This document shows, piece after piece, positions 53,001 through 63,100 of a stretch of DNA of 64,000 nt. The notes under the pieces were generated by a model, which searched no databases, was not told the origin of the DNA, and saw only the letters and a program-made list of their open reading frames with translations. The translations under genes and the position numbers were made by a program. The stretch comes from a virus, in the IMG/VR virus record IMGVR_UViG_3300021379_000005, positions 1 through 64,000 of that record. One strand, written 5' to 3'. Each line of letters starts with the position of its first letter. The stretch's first letter is position 1.

Positions 53001-55659
53001 TAACACACCAGTACCATTCTTCTTCATGATCTCCCAAGGAAGTATGATAAAATTCAACCTTACCCTCAGAATCAAAAACAAGATGTCTTGGAGCGGGGTT
53101 CGTTGAGGTTGCCGTGGCACTGCCATTAATTACCCATCTGTTATGACTCCAAATTAAAAGTTCCATTCCTGCATAATCAGAGCCAAGGTTTAATGTATAT
53201 GTTCCAGATCCAGCTGGAGTTGTAAAATTAGCACCCCTTTTACCAACTGCATAATACCATTGTTCCTCATCACTTGACGACCCATGTGGCATAACAAAAC
53301 GCCCATCAGACTCAACAATAGATGTGTATGATCGGAAAAAGTTTTTTCCCCAAATAAATACAGGTTTCCCAGCATCTGTAGTACCTACAGGTTCTCTGTG
53401 CGGGTTACCACCTGTGCCTGCTGGAGTTTTAAACTGGCCAGCCTTTTCTTCTGTTGTCATAAAGAACCAAGTTTCTGGGTCAGAACTACTTGGATGTACA
53501 ACACTGACATTTCCATTGGTGTCGGTGTATAGTTTCTGAGATCTATAAAAATTATGACCCCAAATAAAGATGCCCTTCCCAGCTGGTTGGCCAGTTGCAC
53601 CAAGTGGTAAATCGTGTGTTCCACTCCTTGAAAGGGTACTAAACGCACCTCCATCAATTTCTGGTAAAATTGTAGATGTTGTTATCGTTTTTAAATCAGT
53701 AATAACTCTAACTGTGGAGTCTGGATTCGTAATATTCAATCTACCAGATGCGAGTCTAATTTCTCCTTGATTTCCTGTTAGAGTAGGAGCACTTGAACCA
53801 GTAAAATTAACTTGACGAACACCGTCCACATAAATTTCTAATTCTGGACGAACACTCTGTGTAGTATTTTGTAAGTATGCATTATATTCATAATAGAAAT
53901 TTCCACTACTTGAAACAACAAATTCGGAATCTGTTGTGGCAGAATTTGCAGGAATAGGAGTATTTGCAGTAGTAGATGTTACTTCAGTAGTTGCTGTCGA
54001 TGCAGTCCAAAGTTGATATATTTCATTGCCGTCCCTGCCGGCAAATTGATTACCTCTGTAATACCTCACATTATTAGTACCAGTAAATATATATTCTCCT
54101 GTCGCAGGCAGTCCAGCGGCAACTGTACCTCGGATGTTTGTAATCGGATTCGTGAAAGTTGCACTATATACATAAGTAGTGTCACCAACGTGTTCAAACG
54201 AAACGAATGCATCTTCCACTATATTTGATGTAGTTATAGTTGTTGTTTGATTGTTATTGTCGGTTGATCCGTTTTCTGCATAAACTCTGTGTTGATAGAG
54301 ATTTCCATTAGTATTGATAGTACCAGTATCGGTTCCAGTATAGTTTGGAATATTTGTTGTTGTACTTGTAGATAAATTGCTTGCCTGAGCAAGTAAATAT
54401 CTAAATCCGTCTGGCGTTCCAAATGTATTTGGGCCAAAGTCTGTATTTGCATTGATGATATCAACAAAGCCAGGCTTTCCCTGTATGTAACGAATTACAT
54501 CTACTACAGTGTCTGCGTTTACATGTCTAGACTTCTCTGTAGTAGAAGCATTTCTTTCCAACATACTATTGTATATTCTATCCGTAACTTCTGCAGAGAC
54601 CTCTAAACTTTTAACTCTGGATATCTTATACCACTTTAATGTACCTTCAGAATTTTCGTCAATTATTTCAGAAGTCGAAGTATACACCCAACCAGAACTA
54701 TCTCTAACATCTTCTGCAATATCGGTTGATGTTGCAAGAAGTTGGTTTTGCCAATAAAATTTATAACTTGAGTTATCAATTTCTAAAATATATGAACCAT
54801 TGTACTTACCTTCTGCATAATCAGTCTCTGAAAACCCACCTGCAAGTGTTACTGTTCCAGTTTCCGTCTGAAGTGTATCAGTGGTTTCGCCAGGAATTGT
54901 TGTAGATTCTCCTGTTGCATTTGAAAGTTTACCACCAACGCCACCAAAGATTTTAATCTTCTGATTATTTGGCATTGTAATGGTTGTATCTTCACCATCA
55001 AATCCTTGATCTTCTGTACCTACCAATCCTTCACGAACATAATCTTCTACAGTAGGTTGGCCAGGGATATATTGTGAAGAACCAGACCCACCAGCACCAG
55101 TTGCTAAAATTCTAAGTCTTCTGTATCCCTTTGGAATTCTAATTTTCCAATCACCCGCCTCAAAGACTTGTTGATTATCTACTTTGTTAGACCAGTGTTG
55201 TTCATACCCAACTTGTTCAAATCCTTCTTCAGTTCCCATCTTGAAACTCATTGCAGGAATAGTTAACTTAACATATTCCCAATCCTGCGGAGTATCAATT
55301 CTTACAGAACCAAGTTCTTCATTTCTTGTGAAATAGGCAGTATTATTATCATTAATCTGATCCCACCTAGTCATGAATGTTCCATTTTTAAGACGCATAA
55401 ATTTCCATGCGTCTTCAACACAAATAGTAGGAATTAAAATATTATAAGGAAGTGTTGCATCTGATGTTCCACGAAAATCAGAATATTTTATTGTGCGCCC
55501 TCTTGGCCCAACAGGAATATTTCTATTATTAAATCGATCTGGAACATTACCACCACCTCTATAATATTCAGACAGAGAATGGGGTGCGGAGTTATTTACT
55601 GGTTTAAACTCCGCAACAATGTGCGTCATTTTCAGTCTGCCGTCTGCTGGTATTGCCAT
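50041..55659 (-). CDS. Large multidomain adhesin/tail-fibre protein (1872 residues)
   Basis: N-terminus MAIPADGRLKMTHIVAEF ... HSLSEYYRGGG ... PVGPRGRTIKYSDFRGTS is a module found at the start of many marine phage structural proteins. A DUF4214-like helical segment (RIYNSMLERNASTTEKSRHV) sits near residue 360 and a second (KIYQKYVGRNSNVIDRDLF) near 915. Between about 690 and 890 are three tandem modules with IWG(H/K)NF(Y/F)RS or IWSHNRW and a following EEWY(W/Y) motif. A Gly-rich, phage-adhesin-like part (SGGAAGQHGGRYYN, VKVGRGGQ-like) lies near 1050-1170. The last ~120 residues (CTEMYRQTQLDDWKIAMKIW, GYHFLFMPWVKGM, RRTQHLKYIL, DDIVGRIWC) form a conserved helical end seen in other marine phage fibres. 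ATG at 55657-55659, GAGAAGAG site. Probably a receptor-binding structure. Confidence 0.85.
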   Translation of the reverse strand: MAIPADGRLKMTHIVAEFKPVNNSAPHSLSEYYRGGGNVPDRFNNRNIPVGPRGRTIKYSDFRGTSDATLPYNILIPTICVEDAWKFMRLKNGTFMTRWDQINDNNTAYFTRNEELGSVRIDTPQDWEYVKLTIPAMSFKMGTEEGFEQVGYEQHWSNKVDNQQVFEAGDWKIRIPKGYRRLRILATGAGGSGSSQYIPGQPTVEDYVREGLVGTEDQGFDGEDTTITMPNNQKIKIFGGVGGKLSNATGESTTIPGETTDTLQTETGTVTLAGGFSETDYAEGKYNGSYILEIDNSSYKFYWQNQLLATSTDIAEDVRDSSGWVYTSTSEIIDENSEGTLKWYKISRVKSLEVSAEVTDRIYNSMLERNASTTEKSRHVNADTVVDVIRYIQGKPGFVDIINANTDFGPNTFGTPDGFRYLLAQASNLSTSTTTNIPNYTGTDTGTINTNGNLYQHRVYAENGSTDNNNQTTTITTSNIVEDAFVSFEHVGDTTYVYSATFTNPITNIRGTVAAGLPATGEYIFTGTNNVRYYRGNQFAGRDGNEIYQLWTASTATTEVTSTTANTPIPANSATTDSEFVVSSSGNFYYEYNAYLQNTTQSVRPELEIYVDGVRQVNFTGSSAPTLTGNQGEIRLASGRLNITNPDSTVRVITDLKTITTSTILPEIDGGAFSTLSRSGTHDLPLGATGQPAGKGIFIWGHNFYRSQKLYTDTNGNVSVVHPSSSDPETWFFMTTEEKAGQFKTPAGTGGNPHREPVGTTDAGKPVFIWGKNFFRSYTSIVESDGRFVMPHGSSSDEEQWYYAVGKRGANFTTPAGSGTYTLNLGSDYAGMELLIWSHNRWVINGSATATSTNPAPRHLVFDSEGKVEFYHTSLGDHEEEWYWCVTDGGTVSQPTGVGGVSMNSFTLETSLDTETIDKIYQKYVGRNSNVIDRDLFRQQNYTVFQGINYVVGTAEYAAQFGSTITEEPVIIPGQGTIPTKNQLVSVTGGVATNRTYALSTLPTNSLKYTRDNLQSTPLSYHADLPSSGANIVSALVEKFPINTYWFERSGLGELHFFNNDGGDGGSSWHGSGTSVASEFPTNGSPSEPNPVYGSGGAAGQHGGRYYNSTSKSATIGGQAAASGFFGDFMVSPGDIVDIKVGRGGQSNQTSYLDLVPGSQTQEGTYESNSGDGGDGVVVVFGSKGNDYTKISKPGIALIDDRGAVVMYSVANVSCEGNQELTGSISSKEILLFGKGKQYYLVHTFQLQKNGSQKYRVYFCQNGEHYAKVENSLNAPGPFFSPAPPAGYLPSVSISTDPVNAPDEYVVTGAKRSDIDNDIQSPDPWPIRKCTVTFDTTRSAAYENTMTFTNIGSGGIGPASIVFGPNASTQTIKMSEDDIYVLNPSGLRSNASSKMTTRVIDDGRPHQTTTGTTSSSLGVREYPEYFHSGNCDEPATGGASVWAQGRDQDGNTRVFIKYGTEVIKGDQNGIFGTVANADGSGSWYGFGDSTGFNPLGTAWSFNYDDQRHQTIDYNGYRYYRNDREEDALGVCTKNVNDDFTFGGGGQFEMKYTLYKVFRRKLGGEPITEDNNNSWTTLELEDKTDNDYTDLRVTPSSMGNFYVEGGLTRFSCFSLGGTGTGTTWTRPPPADTGGGGGGGSNTTTTTSTAPITVVTDGNGNPVTDGNGNPVYSGGGGNDDNNNEPTFSSHYEPSTGTVTYFDSPMTHDEIQSLRADQPDGVFSTGTGQTGTMIGPTRDDNISDSGGSGTSGQSDKIVCTEMYRQTQLDDWKIAMKIWGLHTKTHLTQYHQRGYHFLFMPWVKGMRKSTTLTKSGGWLAQRRTQHLKYILSRDGYAGHLGIGEKEKDDIVGRIWCTVWHPITFVTGKILSIFRDK
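50042..50049 (-). promoter_or_regulatory. Late promoter variant GATAAATA
   Basis: Seven of eight matches on the minus strand, overlapping the stop codon of the 1872-residue gene (50041-50043), 29 bases before the ATG of the 683-residue gene. Confidence 0.55.
52990..53590 (-). repeat. Three tandem protein modules in the 1872-residue adhesin
   Basis: Approximately residues 690-890. Each module has PAG(T/S/K)G, then a W(G/S)(H/K)N(F/R) motif, then an acidic turn and (E)(E/T)W(Y/F)(F/Y/W). The modules are diverged in DNA, so this is an old duplication. Boundaries are approximate. Confidence 0.7.
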
Positions 55660-55687
55660 GTTAGAATTCTCTTCTCTTACTAATTAA

Positions 55688-56887
55688 TTAAACTTGGAAT
55701 GCAATAATATCACCACTACATTCAATTTTCAGTGACTGATTTCCAGTAACTTTGAGGTCTGCACCTTCGATTGTCAATGTTCCAGACATGGTGTCGCCAG
55801 TTTTCTTGACATATCCCCCAGCATTATGATCTTGGATTAGTGGAAGAACTTGTTGATACAGTGCATTAATAGCGGCAACAATCGAAGTAGTATCACCAAC
55901 ACCACTGTTCAAATTGCCAAGTGGGTCTACATCAGTTGCGCCGGGCCCTCTTACAATTAACTTATCTTCTTTAGTATCTAAATCCGTTTCTATATTGTCA
56001 ACTCTATCTTTAAGACTGCCATAAACTTCATCACTTAAAAGTTTTAATGTAGAATCAAGAGTGTTTATATTCTCTTTTACGGTATTATGAATAGCAAACT
56101 CATTTGCCGGCACTGACACATATACACCATCATTATTTGTGCCTACTGAGTTTTTCAAAAAGTTTTGTACATTTTCTAATCTAGTTGCTCTAGATTCTAA
56201 TGCGGTAATATCGTCTTCATTGATTTTTACTGCACTATCCAATTCAACAAGATTTGTTTTTACTACTGCATTATTATCACTATCTGTAGTAAGATAATTA
56301 ACACCTAAACCTTCATAGTTAAACTGTCCTGTAAGAGCTCCACCACCAACTGTAAGATTTAATCTGTCTAATAAATCAGATTTAGTTTTCAAAGTGGTAT
56401 CTAAAAGACTAATTCCCTGTCTAAGACTAGTCGCAGCGGGAACATATGTTGCCGTAGAAAGTAATGAATATGTTCCGTCAGCGTTTAATCCAGCAGCATT
56501 TTGGGTTACATCTAATTCTGCCTGTAGGGCATTGTCTGCTGCAATTCGTGCATTTCTTTCTTTTTCTACTTCATCATCTGTATATTCTACAGACCATTGA
56601 TTTTCTGCATTAATTGTGTCTACAAGATTATCTCTTCTCCACCCACGATTTTCTGGGTCAAGAGTAGACATGTTACCAATATTTCTAGTATTGATATCTG
56701 TATGAGTGTTTACTTCGTTGATTGCATCAACGATTGTAGACTGTGCATCAGTTTCTAAGAATGCAAGATTACCAATATTTGCAGCAGCTGCTTCCGCATA
56801 TGCTTTCAAGTTATTGGTTTTGACTCTCCACTCTTCGAAAGTATCTGTTGTCAACACATCTACAATAGATGGATATTCTACGGCCAT
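55688..56887 (-). CDS. Structural protein with coiled-coil/GLNxDGTY modules
   Basis: 399 residues. N-terminus MAVEYPSIVDVLTTDTFEEW is helical. TDAQSTIVDAINEVNTHTD and NIGNMSTLD pieces follow, then AGLNADGTYSLLSTATYVPA..SL and VGTNNDGVYVSVPANEFAIH modules, the first matching the GLNADGTY module of the 310-residue protein. Helical LDSAVKINEDDITALESRAT and LKDRVDNIETDLDTKEDKLI stretches suggest a trimeric coiled coil. The end (VKKTGDTMSGTLTIEGADLK) is a common phage fibre motif. ATG at 56885-56887 abuts the stop of the 66-residue gene, GGAGAAA site. Likely a fibre shaft or connector. Confidence 0.85.
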   Translation of the reverse strand: MAVEYPSIVDVLTTDTFEEWRVKTNNLKAYAEAAAANIGNLAFLETDAQSTIVDAINEVNTHTDINTRNIGNMSTLDPENRGWRRDNLVDTINAENQWSVEYTDDEVEKERNARIAADNALQAELDVTQNAAGLNADGTYSLLSTATYVPAATSLRQGISLLDTTLKTKSDLLDRLNLTVGGGALTGQFNYEGLGVNYLTTDSDNNAVVKTNLVELDSAVKINEDDITALESRATRLENVQNFLKNSVGTNNDGVYVSVPANEFAIHNTVKENINTLDSTLKLLSDEVYGSLKDRVDNIETDLDTKEDKLIVRGPGATDVDPLGNLNSGVGDTTSIVAAINALYQQVLPLIQDHNAGGYVKKTGDTMSGTLTIEGADLKVTGNQSLKIECSGDIIAFQV

Positions 56888-57088
56888 TTAAAGTTTCTCC
56901 AATATTAAGTTTAGTGTGTTTTTAATTTCATTCATTTCTTGTTGTAAATCTCTTATTTCTTCGTCACGCCTTCTAAGTGCATTAGACCTTCTAATAAAAT
57001 TATTATAACCATTGTTATCAGTATTTATTATCGCTTGCGTGTTCGTATCTCTGACAAGGTCTTTATTACCTTTAACTTTTAGTCTCAT
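56888..57088 (-). CDS. Small basic protein with C-terminal coiled coil (start revised)
   Basis: 66 residues, MRLKVKGNKDLVRDTNTQAI onward. The ATG at 57086-57088 is chosen because GGAGAATATA lies just before it; the TTG at 57100 that would extend it by four residues contains part of that ribosome site. The first half (KGNKDLVRDTNTQAIINTDN) is a motif I have seen in small structural-region proteins of marine T4-like phages. Residues ~28-66 (RRRDEEIRDLQQEMNEIKNT) form a heptad coiled coil. It lies 12 bases after the DUF4815-type gene. Function unknown; a small virion or assembly component. Confidence 0.8.
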   Translation of the reverse strand: MRLKVKGNKDLVRDTNTQAIINTDNNGYNNFIRRSNALRRRDEEIRDLQQEMNEIKNTLNLILEKL

Positions 57089-57100
57089 TATATTCTCCAA

Positions 57101-60100
57101 TTAAGTTGCCAACGCAATAACTCTAAAATCTCTGACTTTTGGTACAACACTGGAGTTTTTACTCTTAAGAACAATTTTGATTGATACAGAATTAAATTCT
57201 GGTAAATTTCTTACTTCATAATCAAATTCTTTATAGTCAGAAACATCTTTAGATGCCTTACCGTAAACGGTAGGACGGTCAAGTAATACATAATCAAGTT
57301 TTTCAAAATTTTGGTCTGGTGATGTTTTAATCTTATAATAAAAATCTACATCTGTCATATCTGGACGATAAACTGAACCTAAAACCTTTAGAGATGTCGA
57401 TGATTGATCTAATTTAATTTCTCTAGTTATATACTTGGTTGCTGCTGAACCACCGTGTGGATTCGTTTCATCAATAAATCCAGTATTGACATGTCCTCGT
57501 ACTCCAGCAGGAACACTTTCTGCACTATTTGTTACATTGGATACCAAGACAGCTGCAATTCTTTCTAAGTCGATAATAGGACTTAAATTATCTTTATTAG
57601 AAACTAAATCTACTTTCCAAATCAATGACTTTTTATCAAGAGAATTCGAAGATGTGTCGAAAAGAGTCTCATTGTAATTATCTGCAACCATCATTGGTCT
57701 ATTAAATGTGTAGTTTTGGTTTGGAGTAATTCCTCTAAAACTTAAATCTTTGACTCCTGGCGCCTCAGTCGAATCTTGCGATGTACCTGTTAGGGCCTTA
57801 AATTTCATCGAAATACCAGTACCAGCAAGTTCAACAGATGTAATATTGGGTTTCATTAAATCATATTTAACATTAGTACACCAACTGGCGGGTTTCTTTT
57901 GTCTAAACTGCGTAAATGTATTTGATGCAGGAGTAAACACAGAATCAACTGATGGAATAGTTCCACCATGAGCGATTCTTGGTGTTTGTACCCCTTCTGG
58001 ATAGAAAAATCCTCTCATATCAATGGTAAACGAATTATATGTTGTTGCAACAACCAAATGCGAACCATTTAAATCTGCTGCACTGTATTGGTCGTAAGTT
58101 CCATGGAAATTTTTAAGAGTGACATAATTATATCCGTTTGGTTGCCAGAAACTTGTAGGAACACACCCAGAACTATCATTTACTTTAAATGTAATGAGAG
58201 AACTATCTTTATGGACAAACATCGAATTATCATCGAATATTCTCTCCATAACATTAATGTCTGACATTCCAACATCAATTTCGGAATTTGTAAAGTATAG
58301 ACTACTATCTCTATTAATATCAAATTTCGCCCTAGAAATTGTGAATTTCAAATCTTCCATTTGTTCTGCAGTCCATGTAGAAGCATTTTGCGATTTGAAG
58401 AAAACACCAGCGTAAGGTTGTTCCGAAATAATTCCAGATCCATCAAGTGCCTCTTGTCCTAGTGTTGCAACATGAACTCTGTATCCTTGCGTATTTGCAA
58501 TCAATACGAGACAATACTCTTTTGCTTCTTCCAAATATACTGGTTCGTCAAAGGTAAATATTGTTTCTAAAGAACCATCATCTGAAATTTGAATTAAGTC
58601 CTGTCTTGGATCCAACATCTTTTCACCAAGTACATATTGGCCAGGATAACCATTCACCATATTTCTTATTTGTAAAGTTACTGGAACAACCTCATCTTTT
58701 GTAGAGAAGAAAATTTCTGCACTTGTGATAAAGGCACCTCCCTCTACATCAACTAGGAATGATTGTGCGAGTGGGTCACCCCAACCACGAACTTGTCTCC
58801 AATTTCCAAAAGTAGTAGTTGGGTCGGAACGTAATTCTGAAACAACATCTTCTGATTGAGTGGTTGTAGTATCAACAATTTCAACTGTTCTTGTATTTAC
58901 GGTTGTTTTTTGTCTAGTTTCAATAATACCTCTTGCAGTATATGTTGCACTCGTATCTGTATCAGAATCATCTAGATTACCATTTTGCTGATCGCACAAC
59001 TTAAATGTTCTTTCTCCAGTTCTGAATTTTAAATCATCATCATTTGGAGTTTGGTTATCGTTTGGAATTGAAAAGTTACCGTAAACCGTACCAGCTGAAT
59101 CTGATCTTAAAGTCGAACCACCAACAATACCTTCATTTGGGAAGCTTCCCATGTTATGAGATTTCCCATCTCGTTCAACTAAGAATAAAACCTCACCTAA
59201 ACTAAAAGAAGTATTCTTTTTGCCAGGCACATTTTCTAATACATAAACTTTTAGAGAGGTTGCATCCAAATAATCAATATCCGCAACAAAAACTTCATGT
59301 GCGGTGGATTGTCCTCGCAATTTCAACTCACCGTATTGATCTGCAAATATATTTCTGTTGTTTTTAATATATTGTGCGGTTGCCGGTGGAACATTTGTAA
59401 TATCTAATGTTTTTATTGGAGTAACATAATCACTAACTGGTGTGTTATCGAAGAATGCAAATAATTTTGTATTTGGTTTCATTCCAGTAGCTTTAAAGTA
59501 TACATCTCTGGTACGAATGAATGGAACTTGTTCAGAACTAACTAGTTTGTCTGTTGTAACTGGAGTCCAACTTTCACTAAGGGAAGTTGTAACACCAGCT
59601 CTGGATCTGGTTCCTGTATCATTCCAAGTTCTGGTTGTAGTTGTTACGGTACGGTCAAAATTACCACTAGATTCGGTAGTATTGACTGGGCCGCTTGTTG
59701 TCTCGTTAGATACCCCAGTCCATGTGGTTTCCCAAGACCCCCATACGGTTCCAAGAATTCCCGACCTTTGGGCAAGTTCTTCAAAATTATCTGTGTTTCC
59801 TCGTTCATTAATTGTAATTGTATCCAAATACTTTGGATCATCGTGCCAGTTGTCCGTTGAAGGTACAAGCACCATTGAACCCTTAAAACTAAAAATTGCA
59901 AAGGGGTTTACATTAACAGTTTTTGAAGATTTTCTCTGTTCGATTAATAATTCACTCGTATATGGAAGTGTTGCCCATCTACCCGACACTTCAAAACCCT
60001 CAGAGTTTATGACATCCAAATGCATTGGAATGTTCTTAGTAGTAAAAAATGGACGCAGTTCTCCTTTTCCAGTATCCATAGAGGCATTGAAATCAGAATC

Positions 60101-63100
60101 GTAAACGTTTGCAGTTCCAAAACCAGTAAAGTTTTCAACTACAAATCCATTCTTAAATCTATCAAGTCCGTTTTCATCTGTAACCAACAAATCTTTAGTT
60201 TCTTTTTCTAAAAGATTTAAAGAAGTATAATATTCTAAATTACTAATCCTCTTATCAAGTTTACCAATATCTCTCATGGTATATCTTCTGTTGTCGATCA
60301 TTTTGGCACGTACATCTTTAGGAACGCCAGTATATGGTAGCGTTTCAAGTGTATATAATACCATGCCGTCTTCTGGGTCTGTTGGAAAAACTGGCGTTTC
60401 GGAAGGAGCACCATATTTTACATTAATATTTCCAAACTTATCCATATAAAGTTTGTCTGCTCTACCAAAGTAAATACGCATATCTGCACTAATTGCACTT
60501 GCATCGATTGGATAATCAGAAATTCCAGAAACAACACCTTTACCATACGGATATCCAGACAGCTGTTGGTAAACCGCAGCGGGTCTAAAGTCTAATGCGC
60601 TGTGCAATCTAACACCCTCAAAACTTGGGATTTTATGATATGGTATATTAACATATGAATCTACGGATGCATAATCCCCTGCACCATGTTCAAAATATGA
60701 GTAAATAATAATAGGGCGGCCGCCACATGGTAATGTACCAGCCTTTAGTTCTAATTCGCCCAATTGAATAATAGAATGTCTTTGTCCAGAAAATAAAGTA
60801 TATCTGTCAGTAATATCATTAATTTTAACAGGAACTTCTGCAGGAGTTTCGATACCAACATTACTCAACCACAATTCTTCGATTTCTTCCTTGAATGGGT
60901 TTACGGTTCCGTCAACAGTAAGTTGCGATTGGATACTCGCAAGTGTTGGATATACGGTATGGTCTAAATCAACAGAAAATGGAGAGGCACCAGTCGCCTC
61001 ATAAAAAGTATAGGCTTTCAGTGCAAATTCAAAATCTGCCTCTGTCATTTCATGTAGGAATTTTCTGTCATTTGATTCAATTGAAATTCTATAAGAAGTA
61101 TTGTTTACATTACAAGTGTCATATATTTTTTTGATTTCATATACATCTGAATGTGGTAATTGAAAATTAGACACACTAAGAATAAGATCATTATTTGCGC
61201 CAGTGGGAATTGAAGAATTCACAACTCCTGTTGCAACACTAGAATTTGATCCTAATAAATCTACATCATAACTTAGAGATGTATCGTTATTTGCATCGTT
61301 TACATTATCATAGTCAGTTTGTCCAATTGTTTGTCCAATTGCATCCACTAAGGTGTAAGGCAAATGTAACTGATTTTCTCTCAAAGTTTTAATTTTTTCT
61401 CTGGAAGAAGTCTTTTTGATTGGTGCGTATACAGTGACACCAGTTGTTCCTGCGGGCAAATTTGTGACATTAAGAGTGGCAGTTCTTCTATCAGAAGAAA
61501 ATGAAATACTTGTAATTCTACCAATTTCACCCACAGAAGAATTTAAATCTGCTCTATCGAATGCCAAATATAAACTTTGAGTCGAAATGAAGAATGAGTT
61601 ATCATCTGTTGCAGTTAAAACAATCTGTCCGTTGGCGGTAACTACTTGGTCTTCATAAACTTTTAAAACATCGTATTGAGTATCTACTGTTTCTCTTCCA
61701 CTTTCATCATCAACAAATCTAACAGTTTGTAAAAATCTTTTACCAGTATCAACAATACTTGCACCACCATCTGATAAAAGTACAAATTTACCAGTAATCC
61801 TTGCCTGAGTTCCTGTCATATCAGCAGATGCATTACCATCAAAAGATGTAGTGTCCGTCCCAGCGGAACCACTAGCAATCGCCTCGTTGATTAGTTCGTT
61901 TGTAACAAAGGTTGCACTAGGCAATACTCCCGACTCTGTAGACAATCCGTTTCCAGTATTGAGATTTTTTACCAATAAGAATTGGTCTGCAGAGTTATAA
62001 TAATAGTTAATAGCTCTCACATCTCTATCGTATCTGTCATAAATTAGAGATTTTAACGTAAATTGTCCTTGTACATCTGACAACGACATCACCGTTAATA
62101 CATTTGCGCCAAATCTATAAATTGAACTACCTAATGTTGTTGGAACTACTTTCTCAGTCGAAACAATAGACCTTGCATCCAACATGGTATAGGGAACATT
62201 TGTTCTTGGGTTAACTTCATATTCGATATCATATAGAAAGATTTTCCATATACCAGTTTCAACGGAAGTATTTGAAGGTCTAAAAGTAGAAGTTCCATAA
62301 TTATCATCTATCGCATCATCATCAGAATCTGAGAAATATTCTACTGCCTTAACTTTTGCCGTTGCGATTACATCAATACCGTATGCGTTTGCGCCCAAGT
62401 TGGTTCCACCACCAGCAAAAAATGTCAAGTCTTCATCATATGTTACTGGTTGGAAATATGCAGTATCAGCATCGTCTAAATTTGATGTTACAACTGTATA
62501 GTCTTCATTAATCACTGGAGAAATGTTCATATTGACAAGTTTAACTTCTTCGTCTATCAGTGGAAGTCCCTTTGCATCTGAAATGTAGATGTATGGGCCC
62601 AGATCGACAGGAATGTAATGGTTGTTTACTTGATAATTTTCTCTTGATCTTTTATAAGGAATATATGTGGTAGCCGTCTTAGTGATTTCATAACCTCTTA
62701 CATACGCCTTTCCACTCTCGACTCCTAGTGCAAGATAATTTCTTACTGCGTCAACCAAGAACTGATGACTAGAGCCTGGGTAATATTTTAATCCAGTCGA
62801 ATCCAAATTTTGATCGGAAAACTGTATAAGTTCCAATGCACTTACTGTATGTGCAAGGCCGTTTCCGTTCTGATCTACCATTCCATCTTCATCTGCAAAA
62901 TTCTTTAGTGCGAAATCTTTCGCAGCGACTTCGGTATCAAATTCAAAGTTTTTCATGGTGTATACACCACCATTTCCATTTTCTTTGAAATATTCTCTAA
63001 TGTCTAAATTAAATGGACGAACTGTGTAATCACCAGACTCATCGTATGTTCGTCTTGCAAGCACATCTGTAATTACTGAATATTCTGTATTTCTAACATG

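Noticed and set aside
57086-57100. TTG at 57100 as start of the small coiled-coil gene
   Set aside because: The GGAG ribosome site follows it and points to the ATG at 57088.
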